Below are positions 53,402-62,075 of a DNA stretch of 64,000 nucleotides, in pieces (position 1 is the first letter of the stretch; each line of letters opens with the position of its first letter). Source of the stretch: UBA5066 sp046331465 (lineage in GTDB: Bacteria; Acidobacteriota; Thermoanaerobaculia; UBA5066). The notes beneath the pieces are model-generated. The model ran no database searches. It worked only from the letters and a program-made list of their open reading frames with translations, and was not told the DNA's origin. Position numbers and translations under genes: made by a program. The DNA is taken from positions 1,426,001 to 1,490,000 of the forward strand of contig JAXLQV010000002.1 of assembly GCA_046331465.1 (NCBI GenBank). The letters run 5' to 3'.

Positions 53402-55555
53402 TCAGCGCCCTTTTCGCCGCGCCGGTCCCCGTCGCGTCGGGGTGGCCCGCGCCGGCGTTCGTCTCGCGGCCGCCGGGGACCTCGCCGCCTTCCGCGCCGG
53501 CTTCACCGGCTCCCCGGCCGCGGCCGAACGCGCGCGCGCCGCGAGCGCCAGCTCGCGCACGCGCTCGATGTCGGCGTCGGAGAAGGGACCGTTGACGCCG
53601 GAGATGGCGGCAAGCTTCATCCCGTGCTTGAGGCCGAGGCGGTAGATCTCGCGGACCTTCTCCCACTCGATGTCGCGGCCGACCGTGAAGCTCTCGAACC
53701 TCCCCTCCAGCGCGAGGACGATCGTCTCGGCGAGGCAGGCGTAGGCGACGTTCTCCGGCAGGCCGATGTTCTTCATCTGCACCTGGCCCGGGAGCTGGAT
53801 CTCGCCCGACTCGATCACGAGGACGTCCGGGCGCCTCGCGACCTCCTCCGGCGGAAGGTCGAGCGGGCGCGCCACGTCGGTGATCACGCAGCCGGGCTTG
53901 ACCTTCATGATGTCGAGGACCTTCTTGCCGGCGCCCGAGGTCGCGGTGACGACCATGTCCATGTCCGCGATGTCCTTGTCGGCGCGCGAGGAGAGGAACA
54001 GCCGGGCGTCGGGAGTGTCCCTGAGGATCGACTCCTTGAGCGAGAGGAGCTTGGCCGTCTCGGGGGAGACCATGTAGACCTCGTCCGCGGCCATCGCGAG
54101 GAGGCGGGCGCAGACCGAGCCGATGGCCCCGGTGGCCCCCACGACCATCGCCTTCATGGCGATCTTCCCGCCGGGGCCCGGCGGCGGGACGAGCCGCAGG
54201 CGCAGGAGCGCGTCGCGCGCCGCCCAGAGCGCGCCCGAGGCGCTGTAGCTGTTCCCGGTCGTGATCGGGAGGGGCGCGCGCCTCGCGACGGTGGCGCCCG
54301 CGTCGCCGACGACCTTCGTGAAGGCGCCCAGGCCCATGATCTGCGCCCCCAGCTGGCGGGCGATCTTCGCGGCGTCCAGCAGGCGGCGGTACGTGAACTC
54401 CGGGTCGTGGCTCATGATCTCCTTCGGCGTCCCGCCCACGGAGATGAGCCAGCCCTCCGCTTCCACGCCGGTGGGCGACCTGATGCCGGTGACCTTCGAG
54501 TAGACGAAGGGGGGCAGGTAGGCCATCGCCTTCTCCAGCGTGTCCATGAACACCGGCGGCGACACGTGCGAGAGGAGCTCGATCGGCTTGACCTTCTTGA
54601 AGTACTCCTGCGAGAGCGGGTGGATGACGAAGGCGAAGCGGTTGATCCGCTTGAAGCCGCCGGGATAGATGACCCGCGGCTCGACCTGCAGCCGGGTGAG
54701 GATCTCCAGGTAGTCGTCCTCGAGGAGCTCCCCGGGCTTCTTTCCCGTCGCCGCGATGATCATCGCGTCCAGAAGACTGGGAGCCATCACGTGGTCGAAC
54801 AGGAACGGCGAGCCGTCGACGACCATCGCGACGCCCTTGTCCTTCAGCTTCGCGATCCGCTCGTCGCTGACGGTGGAGGTGACGATCGTCTTCCCCTCGA
54901 GGTCGTTCCGGTCGAAGTCGTCGAGCTCGTGCACGGGAGCCACGACGACCGTGGAGCCCTGCATCGCCTTGCGCAGGAGGAAGCGGTTCCACTCCTTCAC
55001 CGGGTCGGACGACATCACCCCGGGGAGCGCCCAGTCGAGGACGCGGTGGGCGCCCGCGGTGTAGAGCTGGAGCGCGTCCAGCGACGTCAGGAGCTTCGGG
55101 ATCCCCAGCTGGAGCAGCGGGTCGGCGAAGCTGACGTTCTGGGTGTACTCGGACATCGTCTGCGCGAGCTTGAGGTTCGACATCCCCGAGAAGAAGAGGA
55201 CGCTCGCGTTCGTGAAGAAGCGGCCGAGCGTGTTCTGGACGTGACGGATCGCCCACTCCTGAAGGATGTCGGCGAGGCGCGCCCCCGTCGTGACGGGGAC
55301 GCGCGTCACGACGTCCGTCAGCTGCGAGACGTCCCTGTCGATGTCCCGTCGCGAGGGAAGCGCGTACTTGTCCTTCACGACCGCGATGCCGATCGCGTCG
55401 GCGTGCCTCTCCCAGGCCTTCAGGAGCTTGACGGTCTTGGTCGTGCTGGCGTCCGTTCCGAGGCGCCACACCTTGACGCGCTGCCCCAGGAAGTCCGTCT
55501 CGAACTCGAAGTTGTGCTCGCCCGAGCCCAGGCTGATGCCAACGGCTGTCTTCAT
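53402..55555 (-). CDS. Acyl-ACP-reductase-like dehydrogenase (COG5322-type) with long N-terminal domain
   Basis: A 717-residue protein. The C-terminal half (about 300-660) resembles the cyanobacterial long-chain acyl-ACP reductase and predicted amino-acid dehydrogenases of COG5322: RFAFVIHPLS, QIMGLGAFTKVVGDAG, TGNSYSASGALWA, the dinucleotide motif VVGATGAIGS (about 471-480) and a late FTVGRDIEWEKVREIYRLGLKHG. Acyl-ACP reductase itself is about 340 residues; here about 290 extra N-terminal residues of no recognised family precede it. The end is a 50-residue basic Lys/Arg/Ala/Pro tail. GAGGA precedes ATG 55555. It lies 160 bp downstream of the aldehyde dehydrogenase, suggesting a shared aldehyde pathway. 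Confidence 0.72.
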   Translation of the reverse strand: MKTAVGISLGSGEHNFEFETDFLGQRVKVWRLGTDASTTKTVKLLKAWERHADAIGIAVVKDKYALPSRRDIDRDVSQLTDVVTRVPVTTGARLADILQEWAIRHVQNTLGRFFTNASVLFFSGMSNLKLAQTMSEYTQNVSFADPLLQLGIPKLLTSLDALQLYTAGAHRVLDWALPGVMSSDPVKEWNRFLLRKAMQGSTVVVAPVHELDDFDRNDLEGKTIVTSTVSDERIAKLKDKGVAMVVDGSPFLFDHVMAPSLLDAMIIAATGKKPGELLEDDYLEILTRLQVEPRVIYPGGFKRINRFAFVIHPLSQEYFKKVKPIELLSHVSPPVFMDTLEKAMAYLPPFVYSKVTGIRSPTGVEAEGWLISVGGTPKEIMSHDPEFTYRRLLDAAKIARQLGAQIMGLGAFTKVVGDAGATVARRAPLPITTGNSYSASGALWAARDALLRLRLVPPPGPGGKIAMKAMVVGATGAIGSVCARLLAMAADEVYMVSPETAKLLSLKESILRDTPDARLFLSSRADKDIADMDMVVTATSGAGKKVLDIMKVKPGCVITDVARPLDLPPEEVARRPDVLVIESGEIQLPGQVQMKNIGLPENVAYACLAETIVLALEGRFESFTVGRDIEWEKVREIYRLGLKHGMKLAAISGVNGPFSDADIERVRELALAARARSAAAGEPVKPARKAARSPAAARRTPARATPTRRGPARRKGR

Positions 55556-55716
55556 CTCGTCCTCGCGCTCGCGGCGAATCCAGCCCCCGGTCGGCCGGGC
55601 ACGTCGGATCGTCGCCTTGCCCCGACTGCACCGGGAATCGTATCGCGGGGCGGAGGACGGAGAGCCCCCGTCCCGGGCGTCGCCCGGGGCCGGGGTCCGC
55701 GTCGTCCCGGGCGGGA

Positions 55717-57249
55717 TCAGAGCTCCAGCTCGATCCCCTGGGCCAGCTCGATCCGGCCGCTGAAGTTCAGGGCGCTCGTCTGGCGGCGCATGTAGGCCTT
55801 CCAGGCGTCGGAGCCGCTCTCGCGTCCGCCCCCGGTCTCCTTCTCGCCGCCGAACGCCCCGCCGATCTCGGCGCCGCTCGTCCCGGTGTTGACGTTCGCG
55901 ATCCCGCAATCGCTCCCCTCCGCGGAGAGGAACAGCTCGCTCTCGACGAAGTCGTTCGTGATGATGGAGCTGGAGAGGCCCTGGGGCACCCCGTTCTGCA
56001 GCGCGATCGCCTCCTCCAGGGTCCGGTAGCAGGTGACGTAGAGGACCGGGGCGAAGGTCTCCTCCTTCACGATCGGCAGGTTGCCCTCCACCTCCACCAG
56101 GCAGGGGGTGACGTAGCAGCCGCCCGGGAGGTCCAGCTTCTCGCCGCCGCAGACCACGCGGGCGCCCTGTCCCTTCGCCGTCTCGATCGCCTGCATCATC
56201 GTGGCCACGGCCGCGCCGTCCACGAGCGGCCCCATGAGGTGCTCGTCGTCGAGCGGGTCGCCGATCGTCGTCGCCGCGTAGAGGGCCTTCAGCCTCTCCA
56301 CGAACGTCCCGTGGATCGACTCGTGCACGATGACCCGCCGCGTCGACGTGCAGCGCTGGCCGGAGGTGCCGATGGCCCCGAAGTAGATCGCCTTCAGGGC
56401 GACCTCGAGGTCCCCCTTCTCGCTCACGATCACCGCGTTGTTGCCGCCCAGCTCCAGGATGAGGCGGCCGAAGCGCTCCTGCACGAGCTTCCCCACGTGG
56501 CGGCCGCCCGGGACGGAGCCGGTGTAGGAGACGAGCGCCACCCGCGGATCGGTGTTGATCAGGTCGCCGATGTCGCTCCCCCTGCCGATCGCCAGGCTGC
56601 AGATCGCCGGGTCGAAGCCGTGCCGCTCGAGCACCCGCTGCGCGAGGCGGGTGACGGCGACGGCGGTGAGGGGGGTCTTGCTCGAGGGCTTCCAGAGGAC
56701 CGTGTCGCCGCAGACGAGGGCGAGGGCGGCGTTCCAGCTCCAGACGGCGACGGGGAAGTTGAAGGCGGTGATGACGCCGACGACGCCGAGCGGGTGCCAC
56801 TGCTCCTGCAGCCGGTGCCGGCGGCGCTCGCTGGGCAGCGTGAGCCCGTAGAGCTGGCGGCTGAGGCCGACGGCGAAGTCGCAGATGTCGATCATCTCCT
56901 GGACCTCGCCGAGCCCCTCGCGGAGGGTCTTGCCCATCTCGAGGGAGACGAGCCGGGCGAGGCTCTCCTTGTTGCGGCGGAGCTCCTCGCCGATGGCCTT
57001 GACCACCTCGCCCCGCTTCGGGGCGGGGACCGTCCGCCAGCCGGCGAAGGCGCCGTGGCAGCGCGACAGGACCGTCTCGAACTCCTCCTTCGTGACGTTC
57101 ACGACCGTCGCCAGGGTCCCGCCGTCCACCGGGGAGACCACGGCCTGCGCCTTGCCGCTGCCGAGCCACTCTCCCGCGAAGCCGCCGAGGTTCCGCTCTT
57201 CGATTCCCAGCCCGGACAGGATGCTCGCCGTCTTCGTCGTCGTGGTCAT
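55717..57249 (-). CDS. ALDH7-type aldehyde dehydrogenase
   Basis: A 510-residue NAD(P)-dependent aldehyde dehydrogenase. The motifs FNFPVAVWSWNAALALVCG, ELGGNNAVIV (general base Glu), GTSGQRCTSTRR (nucleophile Cys) and VPQGLSSSI are those of the antiquitin/alpha-aminoadipic-semialdehyde (L-piperidine-6-carboxylate) dehydrogenase branch. That group acts in lysine degradation and in oxidising other aldehydes. GGAGGT before ATG 57249 fixes the start; an upstream in-frame extension overlaps the promoter. It is transcribed divergently from the LysR gene and followed by the acyl-ACP-reductase-like gene. A lysine or a fatty-aldehyde role are both possible. Confidence 0.9.
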   Translation of the reverse strand: MTTTTKTASILSGLGIEERNLGGFAGEWLGSGKAQAVVSPVDGGTLATVVNVTKEEFETVLSRCHGAFAGWRTVPAPKRGEVVKAIGEELRRNKESLARLVSLEMGKTLREGLGEVQEMIDICDFAVGLSRQLYGLTLPSERRRHRLQEQWHPLGVVGVITAFNFPVAVWSWNAALALVCGDTVLWKPSSKTPLTAVAVTRLAQRVLERHGFDPAICSLAIGRGSDIGDLINTDPRVALVSYTGSVPGGRHVGKLVQERFGRLILELGGNNAVIVSEKGDLEVALKAIYFGAIGTSGQRCTSTRRVIVHESIHGTFVERLKALYAATTIGDPLDDEHLMGPLVDGAAVATMMQAIETAKGQGARVVCGGEKLDLPGGCYVTPCLVEVEGNLPIVKEETFAPVLYVTCYRTLEEAIALQNGVPQGLSSSIITNDFVESELFLSAEGSDCGIANVNTGTSGAEIGGAFGGEKETGGGRESGSDAWKAYMRRQTSALNFSGRIELAQGIELEL

Positions 57250-57271
57250 GGCCCGTACCTCCAGGGCGCCC

Positions 57272-57299
57272 GTTATAGGCGTGCCGGACGTATTTACAA
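57272..57299 (-). promoter_or_regulatory. Candidate promoter of the aldehyde dehydrogenase unit
   Basis: On the minus strand TTGTAA (57294-57299) and TATAAC (57272-57277) are separated by 16 bp, giving a -35/-10 pair matching consensus at four and five of six bases. The predicted start site near 57265 leaves about 15 nt of leader with the GGAGGT site. The weak -35 suits an activated promoter. Confidence 0.5.
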
Positions 57300-57322
57300 A
57301 GCTCATTGTTTTCATGTCTCAA

Positions 57323-57337
57323 GTGAATATGATTCAC
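57323..57337. promoter_or_regulatory. LysR-type operator, T-N11-A palindrome
   Basis: The 15-bp perfect inverted repeat GTGAAT-ATG-ATTCAC contains T at 57324 and A at 57336, an exact T-N11-A LysR box. Its centre lies 65 bp upstream of the predicted start site for the aldehyde dehydrogenase, the usual recognition-site position for LysR activators. It also ends 2 bp before the regulator's own ATG, so binding would repress its own expression. Confidence 0.7.
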
Positions 57338-57339
57338 GC

Positions 57340-58248
57340 ATGTCCGACCCCCCGCTCGACCTCCAGCAGCTCCGCGCGTTCTACCTCGTCGTCCAGGCGG
57401 GGAGCTTCTCCGGCGCGGCCCGGCGCCTCCACCGGACGCAGAGCGCCGTCAGCCACGCCGTGCGCAAGCTCGAGGAGTCCGCTCGGGTGCGCCTCCTGGA
57501 CCGGCGGAACCGCGAGGTCCGGCCCACGGAGGAGGGGAAGCGCCTCCACAGGGCCTGCGAGACCGTCTTCGCGACGCTGGACGCGGCCCAGGAGGAGCTC
57601 CGGCGCGACCGGGGCCGGGCGGAAGGACGGATCCGTCTCGGCGCGACGGTGGAGTTCGGCTGCAGCGTCCTCATGCGCTACATCCAGCCGTTCCTCGAGG
57701 CCCACCCCGGGATCGAGATGGACTTCCACCTGAGCCACGACCTCCTGACGCCGCTTCTGCGCGAGGACGTCGACCTGGCCATCGACTGCGTGGAGCACCC
57801 GCTCGCCGAGCTGCACCGGACGCCGCTCTTCCGGGAGACGTACGTCGTGGCCTCCGCGCCGGCGTACCTCGCCGCCCACCGGATCCACGACCCTTCGGAC
57901 CTCTCCCGCTGCACGGTCCTGTCGCTGGACAAGGAGGCCGCCTGGTGGGACCGGTTCCTCGCCGCCCTGCCGAAGACGCGCCGCCCCGCCTTCGGCCGGG
58001 TCATCGCCATCAACCACATCCGGGGCCTGATCACGGCGGCCGTCCACGGGCTCGGCGTCCTGCTCGCCCCGAGCTACAGCCTCCAGGGGGAGCTGGAACG
58101 GGGCGCCCTCCGGCCCCTCTTCCCGGCGATCCGCCCCGTGGAGGACCGGTTCTTCCTCTACGAGAAGTCGGCCAAGTCGCGGCTGGCGAAGCACCAGCTG
58201 CTGCGGGACTACCTGGTCGACCTCAATCCCGCCGAGCTCGGCGCCTGA
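57340..58248 (+). CDS. LysR-family transcriptional regulator
   Basis: A 302-residue LysR regulator. The HTH at residues about 7-65 has LQQLRAFYLVVQAGSFSGAARRLHRTQSAVSHAVRKLE; the effector domain (about 93-290) is of normal length with RGLITAAVHGLGVLLAP near the end. It is transcribed divergently from the aldehyde dehydrogenase, sharing the T-N11-A palindrome at 57323-57337. It most likely activates the dehydrogenase unit in response to its substrate or product. No Shine-Dalgarno sequence is seen before the ATG, since the palindrome occupies that position. Confidence 0.93.
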   Translation: MSDPPLDLQQLRAFYLVVQAGSFSGAARRLHRTQSAVSHAVRKLEESARVRLLDRRNREVRPTEEGKRLHRACETVFATLDAAQEELRRDRGRAEGRIRLGATVEFGCSVLMRYIQPFLEAHPGIEMDFHLSHDLLTPLLREDVDLAIDCVEHPLAELHRTPLFRETYVVASAPAYLAAHRIHDPSDLSRCTVLSLDKEAAWWDRFLAALPKTRRPAFGRVIAINHIRGLITAAVHGLGVLLAPSYSLQGELERGALRPLFPAIRPVEDRFFLYEKSAKSRLAKHQLLRDYLVDLNPAELGA

Positions 58249-58430
58249 GCCGGGCAGGGCCGGCTCCGTCCCGTCCGCCGGGAGGTGTCCCCCCGTATCC
58301 TCGAAGGGACGCGGACCCTGGCGCGGGTCTTGCGCAGGACCCCAGCGGGTCCGCTTCGAACGAGGCGTCCCGGCTCGGACTCATCGCAGCCGTCGTTCCT
58401 CGAGAGACACCGGACAGGCCCGGAGGACAT

Positions 58431-60098
58431 ATGGAATACCGGATGACGCGGCACCTCTTCTTCCTGGCGGCGGTTCTGGGAGTCCCCTCCGTGGCGTTTT
58501 CCCAGGGGGCGGCACCTGCAGCCGGTGCCGTGAGCCCGGCGCCGATCCAGGCCCAGAGGCTGACCTCGGCGCAGCTGGCCGACCTCGTGGCGCCCGTCGC
58601 CCTCTATCCCGACGCGCTGCTGAGCCAGGTTCTCGTCGCGAGCACGTACCCCCTGGAGGTCGTGCAGGCGCATCAGTGGCTGCGCAGGAACGGCCGCCTG
58701 AAGGGACAGGAGCTGATGGACGCCGCCCGGCAGCAGCCGTGGGACGCCAGCGTCCAGGGCCTCGTCGCCTTTCCGGACGCCCTGGCGACGCTGAACGAGG
58801 ACGTCCAGTGGATGACGGACCTGGGCAACGCGTTCCTCGCCCAGGAATCGGACGTCATGTCCGCGGTGCAGAGGCTGCGCGCGCGGGCGGAGGCCAGGGG
58901 CACGCTCTCCTCGACGTCGCAGCAGACGGTCACCGCGGTGGCGCAGGAGGGACGGACCGTCATCGAGATCGCGCCCGCCGACCCGCAGGTGATCTACGTG
59001 CCGCAGTACGACCCGGTCTACGTCTGGGGAGCCCCGGCGTGGAGCGCCTATCCGCCGCTCTCGTACGGCTACGGCTACGGCTTCGGCCCGGGAATCGACG
59101 TCGGGTTCTGGTTCGGCGGCTGGGCCTGGGGCTGGGGGTGGGGCTGGGGACCGAACTGGTACGGCGGGTCGGTCTACGTCAACGACGCGTTCTTCCACCA
59201 CTGCGGCTACCACTACGGTCACCACGGCGACGGCCACGGCGGGCACCACGGCGGGTACGACGGCGGGCACCACGGCGGAGGGCACTACGGCGGTGGGCAC
59301 TACGGCGACGCCGCCGGAGCGCATGCCGGCCGGGAGACGTGGCAGCACGACGCGAGCCACCGCCTGGGGGTGCCCTATTCGGGCGGCCGGGGGGCCGCGC
59401 AGACCCACGCGGGCATGCAGGCTCCCCGCGGCACGACGGGGGGGAACGGGTCCTGGCGGACGGCAGGGCTCTCGGCGTCCACCGCCGGGCCCCGGGATGC
59501 GACCCCGGGCTCGCGGGGTGGCCGGACGGACGAGGCGTGGCGTTCCGGGACCCGGACCGAGGCGTGGTCTTCCCGCGGCGGCGGGGTGGATCGTGGGTGG
59601 AGCGCGGGGAACCGGTCGGCGGCCCCGGGCTCGACCACGGGAGGAACGGACCAGGCGTGGCGCTCCGGGAACCGGGCGGACGCGTGGAGCTCCCGGGGCG
59701 GCGGGGCGGACCGAGGATGGAGCTCGTCGGGAGACGCGTGGCGCCGCACGGATTCCGCCCCGCAGAGACAGGCCTCGCTGTTCCGCGACTCCGCCGCGTC
59801 GCCCCGGTACGAGCCGTCTTCGCCTCGCGGCTTCGCGTCCTCGCCCCGCGCCTCGGCTCCTTCGGCCGGCGGCTCGGCACCGACGCGTTCGTTCTCGTCC
59901 CCGGCCCCGATGCGCTCGTACCCCTCGTCGGGTTCGACGCGGGGATTCCAGACGGCGCCGCGGATGCCCACGTCGAGCGGCGGCGGTCGCAGCTCCGGTG
60001 GCGGGGTATCCCACGGCTCGAGCGGCGGCAGCTCGCGTGGATCGGGAGGAGGCCACGGCTCGGGAGGCGGCTCGCACGGCGGCGGCGGCCGCCACTGA
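58431..60098 (+). CDS. DUF3300 protein with His/Gly-rich and tandem-repeat C-terminus
   Basis: A 555-residue exported protein. The signal peptide (about residues 5-25) ends in VAFSQG. The DUF3300 domain (about 40-200) has QLADLVAPVALYPDALLSQVL, STYPLEVVQAHQWL and VIYVPQYDPVYVWG. It is followed by a short Trp/Gly-rich stretch, a His/Gly-rich stretch (about 255-300) and a long low-complexity Ser/Arg/Gly tail that includes two copies of a 40-residue repeat. DUF3300 is a common but uncharacterised envelope domain; the His-rich part could bind metal. CGGAGG precedes the start. Confidence 0.87.
   Translation: MEYRMTRHLFFLAAVLGVPSVAFSQGAAPAAGAVSPAPIQAQRLTSAQLADLVAPVALYPDALLSQVLVASTYPLEVVQAHQWLRRNGRLKGQELMDAARQQPWDASVQGLVAFPDALATLNEDVQWMTDLGNAFLAQESDVMSAVQRLRARAEARGTLSSTSQQTVTAVAQEGRTVIEIAPADPQVIYVPQYDPVYVWGAPAWSAYPPLSYGYGYGFGPGIDVGFWFGGWAWGWGWGWGPNWYGGSVYVNDAFFHHCGYHYGHHGDGHGGHHGGYDGGHHGGGHYGGGHYGDAAGAHAGRETWQHDASHRLGVPYSGGRGAAQTHAGMQAPRGTTGGNGSWRTAGLSASTAGPRDATPGSRGGRTDEAWRSGTRTEAWSSRGGGVDRGWSAGNRSAAPGSTTGGTDQAWRSGNRADAWSSRGGGADRGWSSSGDAWRRTDSAPQRQASLFRDSAASPRYEPSSPRGFASSPRASAPSAGGSAPTRSFSSPAPMRSYPSSGSTRGFQTAPRMPTSSGGGRSSGGGVSHGSSGGSSRGSGGGHGSGGGSHGGGGRH
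59526..59735 (+). repeat. 120-bp in-frame tandem repeat in the DUF3300 gene
   Basis: A 40-codon unit (DEAWRSGTR or DQAWRSGNR, then AWSSRGGG and DRGWS) occurs at 59526 and again, 120 bp later, at 59646; the second copy is cut after about 30 codons. A shorter DAWRR echo follows. In-frame repeats of this kind vary by slippage and lengthen or shorten the surface-exposed tail. Confidence 0.75.
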
Positions 60099-60113
60099 AG
60101 TGCGACGGCGGGC

Positions 60114-60896
60114 TCAGACGAGGCCGAGGTCTTCGGCGAGGAGCGCGTAGTCGACCGCTCCTCGCGACGTGGAGTCGAGCTCGTAGATCGTCTTTCCCGT
60201 CCGGGGCGCCTCGGCGAGCGCCGCGTTGATCCGGATCGGCGTCAGGATCTTCGTGAACCTCTCGCGGATCGCGTCGAGCGTCTCGTCCGAAACGCGGGTC
60301 CTCAGGTCGTAGAAGGTCGGGAGCACGCCGTCGATCCGGAGCGGTTTCGCGCGGTCTTCGTCGATCGCGGCCACGAAGCGCTTCGTCCGCTCGAGGGCCG
60401 GAAGAGAGAGCGGGTCGAGCTTGGCGGGCAGGACCAGCTCGTGGGAGGCGAGCAGGGCGTTCTCGAGGAGGAGGGAGGCGGAGGGGGGGCAGTCGAGGAG
60501 GACGACGTCGTAGCCCTCGCCTTCGAGGACCGCGAGACGCCGCTCGAGCCGGTGGCGGCGCTTCTCCCGCCCCTTCTCGCGGAGCTGCTCTTCCGCCGCG
60601 AGCAGCCGGGCTCCCGCCGCCACCACGTCGAGGTTCGGCCTGTTCTCGCGCGCGACGACGTCCTCGAAAGCCGCGTCGCCGGAGAGCCAGGCGTCCAGCC
60701 CCGTCTCGCCGGGGAGACCCATCGCCGTGCCCACGCATCCCTGCGGGTCGACGTCGACGAGCAGCACCTTCCGCCCCGCGCGCGCGCAGGCGGCCGCCAG
60801 GTTGACGGCCGTCGTCGTCTTTCCCACGCCCCCCTTGAGCGCGGAGACCGCGAGGATTCGTCGTTTCCGGGTCACCGACGGCGGGGATGATGGCAC
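60114..60896 (-). CDS. ParA/MinD-type P-loop ATPase
   Basis: A 260-residue ParA-like ATPase. It has a deviant Walker A KGGVGKTTTAVNLA, the VDVDPQGCVGTAMG segment and a Walker B-like VLLDCPPS. ParA proteins move DNA or protein cargoes along the nucleoid using a partner ParB or adaptor. No ParB or parS-like site is in view; its partner gene is an ankyrin-repeat membrane protein 4 bp upstream on the same strand. It is therefore an orphan ParA, of the kind that positions protein complexes rather than plasmids. The gene converges with the DUF3300 gene 15 bp away. Confidence 0.9.
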   Translation of the reverse strand: MPSSPPSVTRKRRILAVSALKGGVGKTTTAVNLAAACARAGRKVLLVDVDPQGCVGTAMGLPGETGLDAWLSGDAAFEDVVARENRPNLDVVAAGARLLAAEEQLREKGREKRRHRLERRLAVLEGEGYDVVLLDCPPSASLLLENALLASHELVLPAKLDPLSLPALERTKRFVAAIDEDRAKPLRIDGVLPTFYDLRTRVSDETLDAIRERFTKILTPIRINAALAEAPRTGKTIYELDSTSRGAVDYALLAEDLGLV

Positions 60897-60900
60897 GGCG

Positions 60901-61893
60901 TCAGGGCCCGGGCGTCTTCCCGGCGCGTCCCGGCGGGGAGGCCCCCCTCTCGGAGAGCGCCTTCGCGAGGAGGGCGTACTCCTCCGCGCCGTCCTCGCCG
61001 TCGAGCGGCGGGTCGGCGTCGCGGAAGATGCGGGCGAGGCTGCCGTCGCCGGGAGGGTCGGTCAGGGGAGCGCCGTGCTCGACCAGGATCCGGGCCATCT
61101 TCCAGAGCCGTCTCTGCACGGCGAAGCCGAGGGGCGCCGGGATGTCCCTCTCGACGTTCCGGGCGTCGAGGCGCGCGCCGGCGGCGAGGATCAGCTCGAA
61201 GTTCCTCTCGGCCCTCGACCCGATCGCGCTCTGGAGGATGGGGAGGCCGTCCCAGGCGAAGCTCGGATCGGCGCCGCGCTTCAGGGCGGTCTCGAGGAGG
61301 CCGGAGTACCTGTCGGAGGTCGCCATCTCCGCCAGGGGAGGAATCCAGTCGCGGGACGACCGGGTCGGGTCGGCGCCGAGCTCGAGGAGAAGCTGCGCCG
61401 CGTCCCACCTCTCCTTCCGGAACGCGAAGGTGAGAGGCGTGTGCCCGCTCGGCCCGGCCTCGTTCAGGTCGGCGCCGGCCGCGGCCAGCCGCCGGATGCG
61501 CGCGAGGTCGCCGAGCTCGATCGCCTCTCCCAGCTCCCGGCTCTTTCCGCCGGCGAGGAGCTGCCCGGGCGACTCGCGGTGCCGCTCGATCAGGTACCCG
61601 AAGCGGGCGAACCCGAACAGGACGGCGAGGAGCAGCAGGGGGACGCCCGCGAGGAGCGTCCCGAGGAGCTTCGGGGTCGCCCCGCGCGTCAGGAGGAAGA
61701 GGAGGAGGCCGAGGCCGACGAACGGGAGGGTGACGACGGCGTAGGCGCCGCCGATCCCGCGGCTGGCCGGATCGCCGGACCGGTCGAGGGCCCACGCGGC
61801 CAGGAGCAGGGCGCTCAGGCCGAAGACCACCCAGAAGGCGATCGTCACGGGCATCCGCCACCTCGTCCGCGAAGGAGCTCCCGTCTCGGCCAC
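60901..61893 (-). CDS. Ankyrin-repeat membrane protein
   Basis: A 330-residue protein. Two hydrophobic helices at about residues 14-32 and 45-65, and a third near 75-92, are followed by ankyrin-type repeats (about 110-310): GDLARIRRLAAAGADLNEAG, GHTPLTFAFRKERWDAAQLLLELGADP and later RNFELILAAGARLDA. The GTG at 61893 is the only start upstream of the first helix with a plausible length; ATG 61854 is an alternative. The repeats probably face the cytoplasm and bind a protein. Its stop nearly meets the ParA start, so they form a pair. Confidence 0.75.
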   Translation of the reverse strand: MAETGAPSRTRWRMPVTIAFWVVFGLSALLLAAWALDRSGDPASRGIGGAYAVVTLPFVGLGLLLFLLTRGATPKLLGTLLAGVPLLLLAVLFGFARFGYLIERHRESPGQLLAGGKSRELGEAIELGDLARIRRLAAAGADLNEAGPSGHTPLTFAFRKERWDAAQLLLELGADPTRSSRDWIPPLAEMATSDRYSGLLETALKRGADPSFAWDGLPILQSAIGSRAERNFELILAAGARLDARNVERDIPAPLGFAVQRRLWKMARILVEHGAPLTDPPGDGSLARIFRDADPPLDGEDGAEEYALLAKALSERGASPPGRAGKTPGP

Positions 61894-62075
61894 TTCGAAT
61901 TCCGCGGCGGGATTCTATTCGGCGGCCGCGGGTCGATCTGCCCGATCCCGCCGAGAGGCGGGCGCGCCCGAGCAGGACCACGGGCTCCGGCGCGCCGGGT
62001 ACGATGCGGCGTTCGAGAGCGCGTACCGCGCGGAATCGGGCGCGAAGCGCGGCGGCCGCGGACGGGGGAGGAGCG

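Noticed and set aside
53402..57337. Single 1311-codon frame across two minus-strand genes
   Set aside because: The aldehyde dehydrogenase is in another frame here; the dehydrogenase begins at 55555 with its own ribosome-binding site, and the upstream part is out-of-frame antisense-like sequence.
59179..60738. 519-codon minus-strand frame across the DUF3300 tail and ParA
   Set aside because: Produced by low-complexity GC-rich codons; the Arg/Pro-rich product has no recognisable domain.
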